Part shown: piece by piece, positions 48,890-57,960 of the stretch
Position numbering within the stretch: the stretch's first letter is position 1
Layout: each line of letters opens with the position of its first letter
Assembly: GCA_964607575.1 (NCBI GenBank)
Contig: CAZSLS010000006.1
Span: forward strand, 1-64,000
Origin: BS750m-G57 sp964607575
Lineage (GTDB): Bacteria > Planctomycetota > Phycisphaerae > SM23-33
DNA length: 64,000 nucleotides
Direction of reading: 5' to 3'
Notes under the pieces: model-generated
The model's input: the letters and a program-made list of their open reading frames with translations, nothing else
Databases searched by the model: none
What the model was told of the DNA's origin: nothing
Program-made: the position numbers and the translations under genes

Positions 48890-50318
48890 ACGCCTGCCCG
48901 CCGGCGGTGACGCAGGTGGCCATGTAAACGATCATGGCGACGACCAGTGCAATCCGCACAGGTGCGGGCTCAAGCAGGCTGCGGAGGCGTGACTCGTAGA
49001 TGTACTGGTATGCCCAAACCGCCACGACCAGGCCCGCGGCCAGCAAGGGGAATCTCGGATCGGACCAGCCTCCGGTGGCGATACGGCTGACGATTAACCA
49101 TGCGTCGGAAACGGTTTCCGCGCGAAAGAATATCCACGCGAAAGTGACGATCGAGAACGTAATGAGCTGCTTGACCGCTCTGGGGACGTGTTTGCGGTAG
49201 AAAACTGTACCCTCCAGGCCCCGTGTCAGCAGGCGCCCGACCGCGTGGACCGCACCCCAGAGGAAGAACGTCCACATCGCCCCATGCCACAACCCCGAGA
49301 TGAGCATCGTCAGGACCATATTTACGTAGGTGCGGAACTTCCCGCGCCGATTGCCCCCCAGCGGTACGTAAACGTAGTCCCGGAACCATGTCGACAGGCT
49401 GATGTGCCACCGCTGCCAGAAGTCCCCCAGCCCGTCGGCCAGATAGGGATTGTTGAAGTTGAGCATCAGGCGGAAACCCATCATCCGCCCCAGCCCGCGG
49501 GCCATGTCCGTGTATCCGCTGAAGTCGAAGTAGATCTGCCAGGCGAACGCAAACGTTGCCAGCAGCAGGGCGGGCGCTCCATATTCCCCCGGAGCGCCGT
49601 AGCACGGATTGACGTACATCGCCAGGTAGTCGGCCAGGGCGATCTTCTTGAACAGGCCCACCACGAACAGCGACGCACCGTCGGCTGCATCGTGCGGAGT
49701 TATCTTCGTATCGGATCGCAATTGCGGCAGGAGGTTACTTGCCCTTTCGATCGGTCCGGCGACCAGTTGCGGAAAGAGCGAGACGAACGTCGCGTAGCGT
49801 ATGAAGCTGGTTTCTCGCTGGACGCGGCCGCGGTAGTAGTCGATCGTGTAGCTCATCGATTGGAACACGAAAAACGAAACGCCCAGTGGCGGCAAGTCGA
49901 TCGGCGACATCGTCCAACTCAGCCCCATCGAGGCGGCGAGGTAGTTAATCGTGGTGCTCAGGAAAGCGAAGTTAGGCTGGCTCAGGACAAAGGGCAGACC
50001 AAGCCAGGCGGCAAGGGCGTTCAGGTTGTCGACGAAGAACTGACCGTACTTGAAGAAACCCAGCAGCAGCATATTGTTGACGATGCTGCAGGTCAGCCAG
50101 GGCTTCTTCCAGCGTGTCTTGGCCATCGCGACTACGGCCAGGTAATCGACCGTCGTGGACCAGAAGATCAGCAGCAGATAGAGCGGGTTGGCATATCCGT
50201 AGAAGGCGTACGACGCCAACCACAGCCACGGCGCCTTCAACCGCGTGCGTTTGAGCAGAAGAAAGACCGGGTATACAACGAGGAAGAAAGCCAGAAATAT
50301 CCAGGTGTGGAAGAGCAT
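48870..50318 (-). CDS. MBOAT-family O-acyltransferase (AlgI/DltB-like)
   Basis: A 482-residue integral membrane protein with about 11-12 hydrophobic segments. MBOAT signatures: FFKYGQFF, PLGVSFFVFQSMSYTIDYYRG, FPQLVAGPIERA, NPYLADGLGDFWQRWHISLSTWFRDYVYVPLGGNRRG and the catalytic His in SGLWHGAMWTF. It would move acetyl groups across the membrane for O-acetylation of an exported polysaccharide. The neighbour immediately upstream encodes the matching SGNH-like partner (18 bases away). The polymer itself is unknown. Confidence 0.92.
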   Translation of the reverse strand: MLFHTWIFLAFFLVVYPVFLLLKRTRLKAPWLWLASYAFYGYANPLYLLLIFWSTTVDYLAVVAMAKTRWKKPWLTCSIVNNMLLLGFFKYGQFFVDNLNALAAWLGLPFVLSQPNFAFLSTTINYLAASMGLSWTMSPIDLPPLGVSFFVFQSMSYTIDYYRGRVQRETSFIRYATFVSLFPQLVAGPIERASNLLPQLRSDTKITPHDAADGASLFVVGLFKKIALADYLAMYVNPCYGAPGEYGAPALLLATFAFAWQIYFDFSGYTDMARGLGRMMGFRLMLNFNNPYLADGLGDFWQRWHISLSTWFRDYVYVPLGGNRRGKFRTYVNMVLTMLISGLWHGAMWTFFLWGAVHAVGRLLTRGLEGTVFYRKHVPRAVKQLITFSIVTFAWIFFRAETVSDAWLIVSRIATGGWSDPRFPLLAAGLVVAVWAYQYIYESRLRSLLEPAPVRIALVVAMIVYMATCVTAGGQAFIYFQF

Positions 50319-50335
50319 ATAGTCGTTCTGCCAGG

Positions 50336-51463
50336 TCAGTCTCCGGCGAAGCGAATGAACGCCTCATTGGCGAGCAGTTGTCTTGCCAGCAGCACATAAC
50401 CTTCGTCGAGGGGATGGCTGGCGTCGGCGTAGGTCCCGCTGGGCAGCGGTTTGGGAACGTAGTGCGGGATATCGTGGTCTCCGAGCCAGGTGTGGGCTTT
50501 GGCGGTCAGAGTCATGTAAGCGGCGAGGCTTCTTTTTGTGAGCATGTGCTCGTTGAACGGCCCGACCACGACGAACACGCGGTTGCCCCTGGCGGCCAGG
50601 ATATCGATGGTTCGCTTGAAGCATCGCCATTGGAACGAATCGTCCAGGTCGACCCATGGCGGGTCGAACTGACCGATATCCTTTTCAATCCATGGGCGAA
50701 TGTCGGGCTTGGGCGTTGGCGGCTCATCGGGCGAGGGAAGCTTCAGCGTTATGGCGTCGGCGGGATTGGCGCGAGGGTTGTCGATCGTCCAGGTCGGCAG
50801 GTCGGAGTTGTCGAAGTATGCGATGTGCATATGATCGGCCCAGGCGAAGACGGGGACTTTGCGGGCGATCAGCACGCCGAGGCGATGAGCTTTCGGGCGG
50901 TCGTAACACTCGGGGCGCTGGATGAATTGGCCGATGAGGTCCGGATGGTTTATCGAGCGTTCCTTACCGCCGGACAGATCGCCTCTGGGCGAACTCATCC
51001 ACAGGAGGTTGCAGTGCAGGATGACTTTCCTGCCCGAGATGCCCCGCCCGTAGTGTTCCATCAGTCCGGCCAGTGCGGCTGGATGGATACCGTCGACGCC
51101 CATATTGGCAAACCGAGCGTCACCAGGCGCCCTGTTAAGGTGGGCCGGAAGCGTTTGGTCCTTGCCGACAAAGTGGCCCCAAATGACCGAATCGCCCACG
51201 ACCAGCGTAGTGTCGCGGTCGGCGGAGATCTTGTCGCAGTAGCGGTCGTACGTCCAGTAATCGTTGCCGAGGCTGAACGGCATGCGGTGGTTGGTCTCGA
51301 TGCGGATCGGCTCGATCTGCTCCCAGGCGAAAGGAATCGCCGCCAGGATCGCAGCCGCGATGCCCAGCGCAATGATCCACTCACGCGGTGAGAGGCGCAC
51401 ATTGTTGGCGGCAAACGGCGTGTCATCAGAACTGCTGTCGCTTGCTGTGTCTCTATGACCCAT
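50336..51463 (-). CDS. SGNH-like (AlgX/AlgJ-type) acetyltransferase partner protein
   Basis: A 375-residue protein with one N-terminal membrane anchor (WIIALGIAAAILAAIPF). The SGNH blocks are TLVVGDSVIWGH (nucleophile Ser) and YADASHPLDEGY (catalytic Asp-x-x-His), as in AlgJ/AlgX proteins that transfer acetyl from the MBOAT partner to polysaccharide in the periplasm. The pairing with the MBOAT gene in one operon supports this. It starts 17 bases from the end of the HEAT/DUF1080 gene, which lies upstream in the same direction. The substrate glycan is not known. Confidence 0.75.
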   Translation of the reverse strand: MGHRDTASDSSSDDTPFAANNVRLSPREWIIALGIAAAILAAIPFAWEQIEPIRIETNHRMPFSLGNDYWTYDRYCDKISADRDTTLVVGDSVIWGHFVGKDQTLPAHLNRAPGDARFANMGVDGIHPAALAGLMEHYGRGISGRKVILHCNLLWMSSPRGDLSGGKERSINHPDLIGQFIQRPECYDRPKAHRLGVLIARKVPVFAWADHMHIAYFDNSDLPTWTIDNPRANPADAITLKLPSPDEPPTPKPDIRPWIEKDIGQFDPPWVDLDDSFQWRCFKRTIDILAARGNRVFVVVGPFNEHMLTKRSLAAYMTLTAKAHTWLGDHDIPHYVPKPLPSGTYADASHPLDEGYVLLARQLLANEAFIRFAGD

Positions 51464-51480
51464 AGTTATCCGGCAGGGGG

Positions 51481-54400
51481 CTATTTGCTTTTGGCGGCTG
51501 GAAGTTCGGCGATCTCGATGTTCTTGTAGCGAATGATGACGCCGTCCTTGCCGTGCGACTGGAACATGATGGGCGCCGTGGTCTGGTAGTCCTTCCTGTC
51601 GGGTTTATCCAGATAGCCCGTCCCGTCGAAATCCGACATGACCACGCTATTGAGCTTAAACTTGAACTGCAGTCCCCGGCAGGTAATTTCAACGTCGTTC
51701 CACCCCGGCGGCTGATCGGCGTAGTGGAACTTGAATCCCTTTGGCGCCTTCCGTGTCTTGCCGTATTTCCATGCTCCCCCCGCGAAACTCTTCTTTTTGG
51801 ACACCTTGATTGGGGCCAGCCAGCCTAATGTGGATCGCGGCCCGTGGTCCCAGACCCAGCCGGTCAGTGAAGGCTCGGGCGGGTGCAGGTCGAACTGCAG
51901 CCCGTTACGGACCTCGATACCGCTGTTGCCCTGGCGGTCCCATTTGCGTTCGATCTGCATTTTGCAGCGCATCACGAAATCGCCGTATTTCTTCTCCGTC
52001 GCCAAGTATCCACCCATGCGGTCTTTCACCGGCAGGCTCAGCGTGTCTACGACGATCGCGCCGTTCTCCGCACGAAACATCTTTCCGATCGCCGCCTTCT
52101 GAGCATCGGTTCTGGGCTTCATGGTGGGCTTCCATCCCTTCAGCGACTTGCCATCGAAGAGCGACACGAAATCCAGCTTCTCCGCCGGTGCTGAAAGGTC
52201 CACGATGGTGATGTCCTTGTACCATGCTTCGCTGGGCCTGCCGCCGTGGATCTGCAGACCGATGATGCCCGTAGTCGCAATCTTAGCGTCCCGTTCGGTG
52301 TAGTCGACGGTCTTCAGGCCGTTGAAAAACAGTTGGATTCGCGGCCCGACGCAGCGGATGATGTACTCGTTCCAGCCGTCGGCTTTGAGGACCTTCGCGA
52401 GTTCTGCTTTCTTCGGCCGGGCGAGTACCTTGTTGCGGCGCGACTCGTCGTAGAGGCATCCCCACCAGTTCTGGCCCATGTCGGCCTGGTATCCGCTGAC
52501 CTCGTGGTGGTTCGGGATCCGGCGCGTACGGATCTGGATGCCCGCGTTGCCTCTACCGCCGGCGAGTTTAACCTTCAGTCGCAGTTCAAAGTCGGAGTAC
52601 TTCTTCTTCGTGCAGAGAAACTCGTTGCGGGGGATCTTGGCCTTGAGCGTCCCGCCGACGATCGCACCATCCTCGATACGGAACGACTTGAGGTTGCCTT
52701 CCCAGCCGTCAAACGTCTTACCGTCGAAGATTCGCACCGCCTTGCCCGCTGGTGCGAGTTTTTCGCTCTTGAGTGGAGGTGCTTCCGCCGGCAAGGTCCA
52801 GTCGCCTTTATGCCCCGGGTCAACGCGGAGGCCTTCGATGGGCTTGCCTTTGCGGGTGACGACTTGCGCGCAGAATTCACAGGGGCCATTGTTCTGGGTG
52901 ATCTTCAGCATGAGTGGGTTCCAGCCTGCCCGCAGCGTTACGGGGACCTTGTCGGTATAGGGGATCGCGGCGCGGGCGACGTTATTGGTGTGAACGAGCT
53001 TCCCGTTCAACCACGCCTTGACACCATCATCGCTGCCAAGATCGAGCCTGGCCGCGAAGGCCTTATCGACGTGGATCCACGTAAGTGCGTATGCGACCTT
53101 CTGATTGCCACCGACAGTTCTTGTCAGATCGAGAATGTGAGGCCGTTTCGGATCCGTTCCCGTCGGGATTCTCCGCCACACAACGTCTGTGGCACCGGGC
53201 GTCTCAGGGGCGAAGGGGATGCCGAGCAGTTCCCTGTACGTCTTGCCTTTCTTGCTATACGGGCCGGTGATGCGCCAAGCGGTTATGCAGTTGCGTAATA
53301 AGTCTATCTGTCGGATTACCCGTTGTGCTTCGGCGGCGAGGGGCTTGCCTTTCATTGCGGTCTGGACCTTCTCCATCGTCGCACGTGCCTGCTTGCGATC
53401 GGCGCCCATGGTAGCCCTGGCGATGCTTACCGCCGCCAAAGCCGCTTCGCCTCGAACCGCCTTGTCGTCGAGCAGGGGGACGACGAGTTTCAGCGCATCG
53501 CTGTGGACCACGCCGGCGATACCGCTGAGGACGAGCTTCTTCGTTTCCGGCTGTTTGGCGAGGTCCAATGCTTCGGCGTACTTCCGCACGGGCGCGTCGG
53601 GGTCGAGCCCAAGCAGGCGGATGTATCCCCGCAGCGCCAGGATGCGATGCGTCTTGTCCTTGGTATTCTTGACGATATCAAGCAGCGGTCCGGCGGCCTT
53701 ACCGTCGGGCCAACCGGCCAGCGCGCGGACGGCTGCGTCGGTGCTGTTGGATTTGACGACGGCTGCGAGAGCCTTGTCGCCTCCGATCTTGCCGAGTATG
53801 CGGACGAGGGATGCTTGTCGCTGGGGTTTCTTCTCGGAGGCCAGGGCAGCCAGGACGCCGTCGGCGCGTTTGGACGGGTCGGTAGTCTTTGCGGCCACCG
53901 CAATAATTGACGCTTCGGCCTGGGCGGCGGCGGGGTTGCTGTCGCCTGTGGGCATGTGCTTTATCATGGCGGGAATGTCGCCCTGGTCTGCAAGCACGCC
54001 AAGGGCTTTGAAGGCAGCCTTGGCGAGCGTTGCATCGGTGCTTCCGGCGTGGGAGAGCACGGGCTTGGCGGCCGGAGCGTAACGGCGATCGGACAGGACG
54101 GAGATCAGATCAACTCGCAGCTCGCCCTTGGCGCCGGTCATGCCTTTCAGTATTGCAGCGCCCACGCCCTCGCCGTCGATCGAACGCATCGAGACCAGCG
54201 CGACCTTTGCTTCGGGGCCTTCGGCGTCGGCTGCTTTCAGGAGAACCGGTATCGCTCCCGCGTCGCCTATAGCTCCGAGGGCTTTCAGTGACTCCAGACG
54301 GACCGCCGCGGTTTTGCTGCTCGCCAGGGCGGCGATGGCCTTGCGGGCGCTTGGGTCGCCGCGGTCAGTCAGTGTCTTGATCAGCATTGCCTGGATGGCT

Positions 54401-55203
54401 GGAGACGCCTTGGGCATCTCGGCCGCCAGCTTCAGCGAGACCTCGGGCCCGGGCAGTTCTCTGGCGGCGCGAAGGGCAATGGCTATCAGCGCGGGATCGT
54501 TGCTGTTGAGTTGTTTCACCAGCAGCGGTAGGCCCTTGGCACCGCGGGCGAGAATAGCTCCGTAGACCGACGACGTTCGGACGAAGACCGGGACCTCGGC
54601 CTTTCCGACTGCATCGTATAGGCTTACCGCTGAATCCTTCTTGCCCGCATCCAACAGGATTTTGGCGGCGACCAGAGCGGCGTCGGCGGCGGGCGTTCGC
54701 AGCGCCGCCGGGCCTTTGGCCAGTGTCTGCAGGATAGCTCCAGTCGCTTCATCGGTTGCGATGCGCCCCAGTGCGCCCAGAGTTGCTGCGGCGACATCCT
54801 TATCTTTGTCGCTGACGAGCTTCCGCAAAACGCCGACGGCCTTGGCGTCGCGCCGGACGCCGATCGAAGTGATCACGCCGACGAGGGGCCGCCCTTTGAG
54901 TTTGCCCAGCGCCGCGCGAAACGCAACGTCAACGCTCGGAAATTTCATCGGCTCCAGGGCGATTCGCGCGTAGTCGCCCAGCGCCTTGTCGCCAAGGAGG
55001 TCCGCCAGGGGGGGGACGGCCTTGGCGCTTCCGAAAATCGCCAGCTTCTGACACGCCTGGGTCTTGTCGTAGAGAGGCGCTTCGGACTTCAGCACAGCGA
55101 TGAGTTTCTGCTCGTCGACGTTTTGGAGGGTCACGTCTGCGGCGAATATGGGCGCCGCAACCGCCAGTATTATAATGACGCCTATGTATCGTTTAATTGT
55201 CAT
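51481..55203 (-). CDS. HEAT-repeat protein with two DUF1080 (3-keto-disaccharide hydrolase) domains
   Basis: A 1240-residue secreted protein (leader MTIKRYIGVIIILAVAAPIFA). Residues about 25-640 are HEAT-like helical repeats (for example AVRLESLKALGAIGDAGAIPVLLKAAD, TLAKAAFKALGVLADQGDIPAMIK). A PA14/Ig-like region follows (LDLGSDDGVKAWLNGKLVH). Two DUF1080 jelly-roll domains end the protein: the first around IFDGKTFDGWEGN, NAGIQIRTRR and YNEYIIRC-like WNEYIIRC, the second around LFDGKSLKGWKP and NSGIEVRNGLQ. DUF1080 proteins hydrolyse 3-keto-glycosides in characterised cases. The start at 55203 follows AAAGG. It is downstream of two Gfo/Idh/MocA genes that could supply 3-keto substrates. Confidence 0.82.
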   Translation of the reverse strand: MTIKRYIGVIIILAVAAPIFAADVTLQNVDEQKLIAVLKSEAPLYDKTQACQKLAIFGSAKAVPPLADLLGDKALGDYARIALEPMKFPSVDVAFRAALGKLKGRPLVGVITSIGVRRDAKAVGVLRKLVSDKDKDVAAATLGALGRIATDEATGAILQTLAKGPAALRTPAADAALVAAKILLDAGKKDSAVSLYDAVGKAEVPVFVRTSSVYGAILARGAKGLPLLVKQLNSNDPALIAIALRAARELPGPEVSLKLAAEMPKASPAIQAMLIKTLTDRGDPSARKAIAALASSKTAAVRLESLKALGAIGDAGAIPVLLKAADAEGPEAKVALVSMRSIDGEGVGAAILKGMTGAKGELRVDLISVLSDRRYAPAAKPVLSHAGSTDATLAKAAFKALGVLADQGDIPAMIKHMPTGDSNPAAAQAEASIIAVAAKTTDPSKRADGVLAALASEKKPQRQASLVRILGKIGGDKALAAVVKSNSTDAAVRALAGWPDGKAAGPLLDIVKNTKDKTHRILALRGYIRLLGLDPDAPVRKYAEALDLAKQPETKKLVLSGIAGVVHSDALKLVVPLLDDKAVRGEAALAAVSIARATMGADRKQARATMEKVQTAMKGKPLAAEAQRVIRQIDLLRNCITAWRITGPYSKKGKTYRELLGIPFAPETPGATDVVWRRIPTGTDPKRPHILDLTRTVGGNQKVAYALTWIHVDKAFAARLDLGSDDGVKAWLNGKLVHTNNVARAAIPYTDKVPVTLRAGWNPLMLKITQNNGPCEFCAQVVTRKGKPIEGLRVDPGHKGDWTLPAEAPPLKSEKLAPAGKAVRIFDGKTFDGWEGNLKSFRIEDGAIVGGTLKAKIPRNEFLCTKKKYSDFELRLKVKLAGGRGNAGIQIRTRRIPNHHEVSGYQADMGQNWWGCLYDESRRNKVLARPKKAELAKVLKADGWNEYIIRCVGPRIQLFFNGLKTVDYTERDAKIATTGIIGLQIHGGRPSEAWYKDITIVDLSAPAEKLDFVSLFDGKSLKGWKPTMKPRTDAQKAAIGKMFRAENGAIVVDTLSLPVKDRMGGYLATEKKYGDFVMRCKMQIERKWDRQGNSGIEVRNGLQFDLHPPEPSLTGWVWDHGPRSTLGWLAPIKVSKKKSFAGGAWKYGKTRKAPKGFKFHYADQPPGWNDVEITCRGLQFKFKLNSVVMSDFDGTGYLDKPDRKDYQTTAPIMFQSHGKDGVIIRYKNIEIAELPAAKSK

Positions 55204-55234
55204 GGTATCGCCTTTCTGGCGGGGGGTGTGGGTG

Positions 55235-56533
55235 TTATGCCTTCCATGGAGCGCGTTTGGCGCGGGTTCGCATGCGGTTGGCCTCTTCGTCGTTGACGAA
55301 GGCCTCCTTGGCGGGATCGAACGTGACCTTTCGTCCGAGTTGCCAGGCGATGGCGGCCGCATGACACGCCAGGTGCGAGTGTCGCATGACGTCGGCGTTG
55401 CACGCCGTCAGGGCCCGCGACCGCACGCAGTCGAAGAAGTTGCTCGTATGCCCGGCCGGGTCCGTTCCTCTCCGCAAATAACGCTTCCGCTCGCCCATCA
55501 GCGAGACCGGATGCAGTTTGATACCCCCGCTGTCGCCGGTTTCAACCCATCCCTCGTCGCCTTCGAATCTCACCGGGCAGGTGCCCAGGCCGAGCCAGTT
55601 GCCCTCGCCGCGGAATCCGCCGGGGCGCATGATAAGCTTCACGCCGTTTGCGTATTTGGCGATTATCACGCCAGCCTCGACCGGTTCGTACGTCAGCGGC
55701 GTAGTGTTGTCGGCGTCGTTTGCCCACTGGCAGAGGTCTGCGGTGTGGGCTCCCCAGTCCAGCAGCGTGGCGCCGGAGTCGAAGTCCGCATAACCGCGCC
55801 AACGCCCATTAACGTAACTCTTGTTGTAGGGGCGCCACGGCGCCGGACCCAACCAGCGGTCCCAGTCGCAGATATCCTTGTCCGGCTCGGGCTGGGCGGG
55901 CAGCCAACCATGATTGATGCGCAGCTTGTAGATCGACGCGTGGACGGTGTGGAGCTTGCCCAACTTCCCGCTGCGGGCGAGGTGAACGGCGAACTGGAAA
56001 TTGCTCACCGATCGCCTCTGCGTACCGGCCTGGAAGACGCGGGAGTAGCGGTTCATCGTGTCTGACAGTTCCTGACAATCGCCGATCGTGATCCCGCAGG
56101 GCTTCTCGCTGTAGACGTCCTTGCCCGCCTTTGCCGCCAGTATCGACGCCAGCGCGTGCCAGTGATCGCCCGTAGCCACGAGTACGGTGTCGACATCCTT
56201 CCGCCCGAGCAGTTCGAACATGTCGCGGTACATCACGCAGTCTTTGTTGCCGTATTTTCCGTCAGCCATCTGCTTGACGTACTCGCGACGGGATTTCTGC
56301 ACGTCGGCGATGGCGACGAACTGCACGCCTTTTTCGTTGAGCATTCGCCCCAGCACGTACCGTCCGCGCGGGCCGATGCCGATCGCGCCCAGTACGATCC
56401 TGTCGCTTGGCGCCGTGGCGCCGTCCTTGCCAAGGGCGGCTGCCGGGATGATGGTTGGAACGCTCGCCGCGGCCAGGGCGATCGCCGAGCCTTTCAGGAA
56501 CGTCCGTCTTGGGATGGGTTCTTTGAGCTTCAT
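55235..56533 (-). CDS. Gfo/Idh/MocA-family oxidoreductase with Tat-like leader (copy 1)
   Basis: A 432-residue protein with a leader (MKLKEPIPRRTFLKGSAIALAAASVP, RRTFLK twin-arginine motif) and a Rossmann fold (IVLGAIGIGPRGRYVLG), with the conserved EKPCG (YSEKPCGITIGDCQEL) that places the catalytic Lys. The C-terminal part (DWGAHTADLCQWAND) is typical of planctomycetal members. It would oxidise or epimerise a sugar with NAD(P), probably outside the cytoplasm after Tat export. It is a close tandem paralogue of the gene starting at 57842. The start at 56533 is chosen by the leader; the longer frame is a shadow of the neighbour's 3' end. Confidence 0.88.
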   Translation of the reverse strand: MKLKEPIPRRTFLKGSAIALAAASVPTIIPAAALGKDGATAPSDRIVLGAIGIGPRGRYVLGRMLNEKGVQFVAIADVQKSRREYVKQMADGKYGNKDCVMYRDMFELLGRKDVDTVLVATGDHWHALASILAAKAGKDVYSEKPCGITIGDCQELSDTMNRYSRVFQAGTQRRSVSNFQFAVHLARSGKLGKLHTVHASIYKLRINHGWLPAQPEPDKDICDWDRWLGPAPWRPYNKSYVNGRWRGYADFDSGATLLDWGAHTADLCQWANDADNTTPLTYEPVEAGVIIAKYANGVKLIMRPGGFRGEGNWLGLGTCPVRFEGDEGWVETGDSGGIKLHPVSLMGERKRYLRRGTDPAGHTSNFFDCVRSRALTACNADVMRHSHLACHAAAIAWQLGRKVTFDPAKEAFVNDEEANRMRTRAKRAPWKA

Positions 56534-56564
56534 AGTCGACTCCGTTATCTCAGGTTGCTTTATG

Positions 56565-57842
56565 TCATACATGCCACGGGGCGCGTTTGGCGCGAGTGCA
56601 CATGCGATTGGCTTTTTCATCGTTGATGAAGATCTCCTTGACCGGATCGAACGTGACCTTTCGCCCGAGTTGCCAGGCGATTGCCGCTGCATGACAGGCC
56701 AGGTGCGATTGTCGCATAACGTTCGCATTGGCCGCCGTCAGGGCGCGAGATTTCATGCAGTCGAAGAAATTGCTCGCATGCCCGGCTGGGTCCGTTCCCC
56801 TTCGCAGATAGCGCTTCCGCTCGCCCATCAGTGAGGCTGGTTGCAGCACGATCCTCCCGGTGTCGCCGGTTTCGATCCATCCCTCGTCGCCCTCGAAGCG
56901 GACGGGGCAGGTCCCCAGGCCGAGCCATTTATCGGGCCGTATCACCAGCTTGACGCCGTTGGCGTATCGGGCGTTGATCGTGCCGCCGTCGGGTTCGTAC
57001 GTTATCGGCGTGGTTTCATCGGCATCGTTGGCCCACTGGCAAAGGTCCACGGTGTGAGAGCCCCAGTCCAGCAGCCTGGCTCCGGCATTGAGGTCGGCGT
57101 AACCGTGCCATTGTCCCTGTACGTAACGTTTGTTGTAAGGGCGCCATGGCGCCGGGCCCAGCCATCGGTCCCAGTCGCAGATGTCCTTGTCCGGCTCGGG
57201 CTGGGCGGGTAGCCAGGCGTGACTGACGCTAAGACGGTTGATCGATGCGTGCAGAGTGTTGAGTTTGCCCAGCTTCCCGCTGCGTGCGAGGTGAACGGCG
57301 AACTGGAAATTGCCTATGGACCGCCGCTGCGTACCGGCCTGGAAGACGCGAGAGTAGCGATTCATCGTGTCGGCCAGATCCTGGCAGTCGCCGAACATCA
57401 TCCCGCAGGGCTTCTCGCAGTAGACGTCCTTGCCCGCCTTTGCCGCCAGTATCGACGCCAATGCGTGCCAGTTGTCGCCCGTAGTTATCAGCACCGCATC
57501 GATGTCCTTCCTCCCGAGCAGTTCGAACATGTCGCGATACATCACGCAGTCCTTATTGCGGTACTTCCCGTAGACCATGTGCTTGACGTATTGGCGGCGG
57601 GATGCCTGTACGTCGCAGGCGGCGACGAATTGAGTACCCTTTTCGGCGAGCATGCGGCCCAGGACGTACCGTCCGCGCCGGCCGACACCGATACCGCCGA
57701 GTACGATCTTGTCGCTTGGCGCGACGGCGCCGTCTTTGCCCAATGCGGCGGCTGGAATGATGGTTGGAATGCTCGCTGCAGCCAGAGCGGCCGCTGAGGT
57801 TTTGAGGAATGTTCGTCTCTGGACAAGTCTGCCAGGCTTCAT
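56565..57842 (-). CDS. Gfo/Idh/MocA-family oxidoreductase with Tat-like leader (copy 2)
   Basis: A 425-residue protein, paralogous to the next gene downstream over its full length (for example VMYRDMFELLGRKDIDAVLI versus VMYRDMFELLGRKDVDTVLV). Leader MKPGRLVQRRTFLKTSAAALAAASIP carries RRTFLK. The Rossmann motif is IVLGGIGVGRRGRYVLG and the catalytic EKPCG motif is YCEKPCGMMFGDCQDL. It is about 7 residues shorter in the region after TYEP. AAGGGA precedes the ATG at 57842. The spacing of 31 bases to copy 1 suggests one transcript. The substrate is unknown; sugar oxidation is inferred from the family and from the DUF1080 neighbour. Confidence 0.88.
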   Translation of the reverse strand: MKPGRLVQRRTFLKTSAAALAAASIPTIIPAAALGKDGAVAPSDKIVLGGIGVGRRGRYVLGRMLAEKGTQFVAACDVQASRRQYVKHMVYGKYRNKDCVMYRDMFELLGRKDIDAVLITTGDNWHALASILAAKAGKDVYCEKPCGMMFGDCQDLADTMNRYSRVFQAGTQRRSIGNFQFAVHLARSGKLGKLNTLHASINRLSVSHAWLPAQPEPDKDICDWDRWLGPAPWRPYNKRYVQGQWHGYADLNAGARLLDWGSHTVDLCQWANDADETTPITYEPDGGTINARYANGVKLVIRPDKWLGLGTCPVRFEGDEGWIETGDTGRIVLQPASLMGERKRYLRRGTDPAGHASNFFDCMKSRALTAANANVMRQSHLACHAAAIAWQLGRKVTFDPVKEIFINDEKANRMCTRAKRAPWHV

Positions 57843-57900
57843 AGTTGGTTCCCTTATCTCTGGTCGCGATGATTGTATCCGGATCGACGCTTCGGATAAA

Positions 57901-57931
57901 CCACGATTTGGTTCCAATTTCGTGGTAGAAT
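57901..57931. promoter_or_regulatory. Inverted repeat overlapping a -10-like box in a divergent region
   Basis: CCACGA (57901-57906) and TCGTGG (57920-57925) form a perfect 6-base inverted repeat with 13 bases between, directly followed by TAGAAT (57926-57931), a -10-like hexamer reading toward the GH62 gene. The 118-base gap separates the divergent Gfo/Idh and GH62 genes, so one regulator could control both. Confidence 0.35.
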
Positions 57932-57960
57932 ATCGGCGTTGACGGAAAGGAGCCAAAGCC

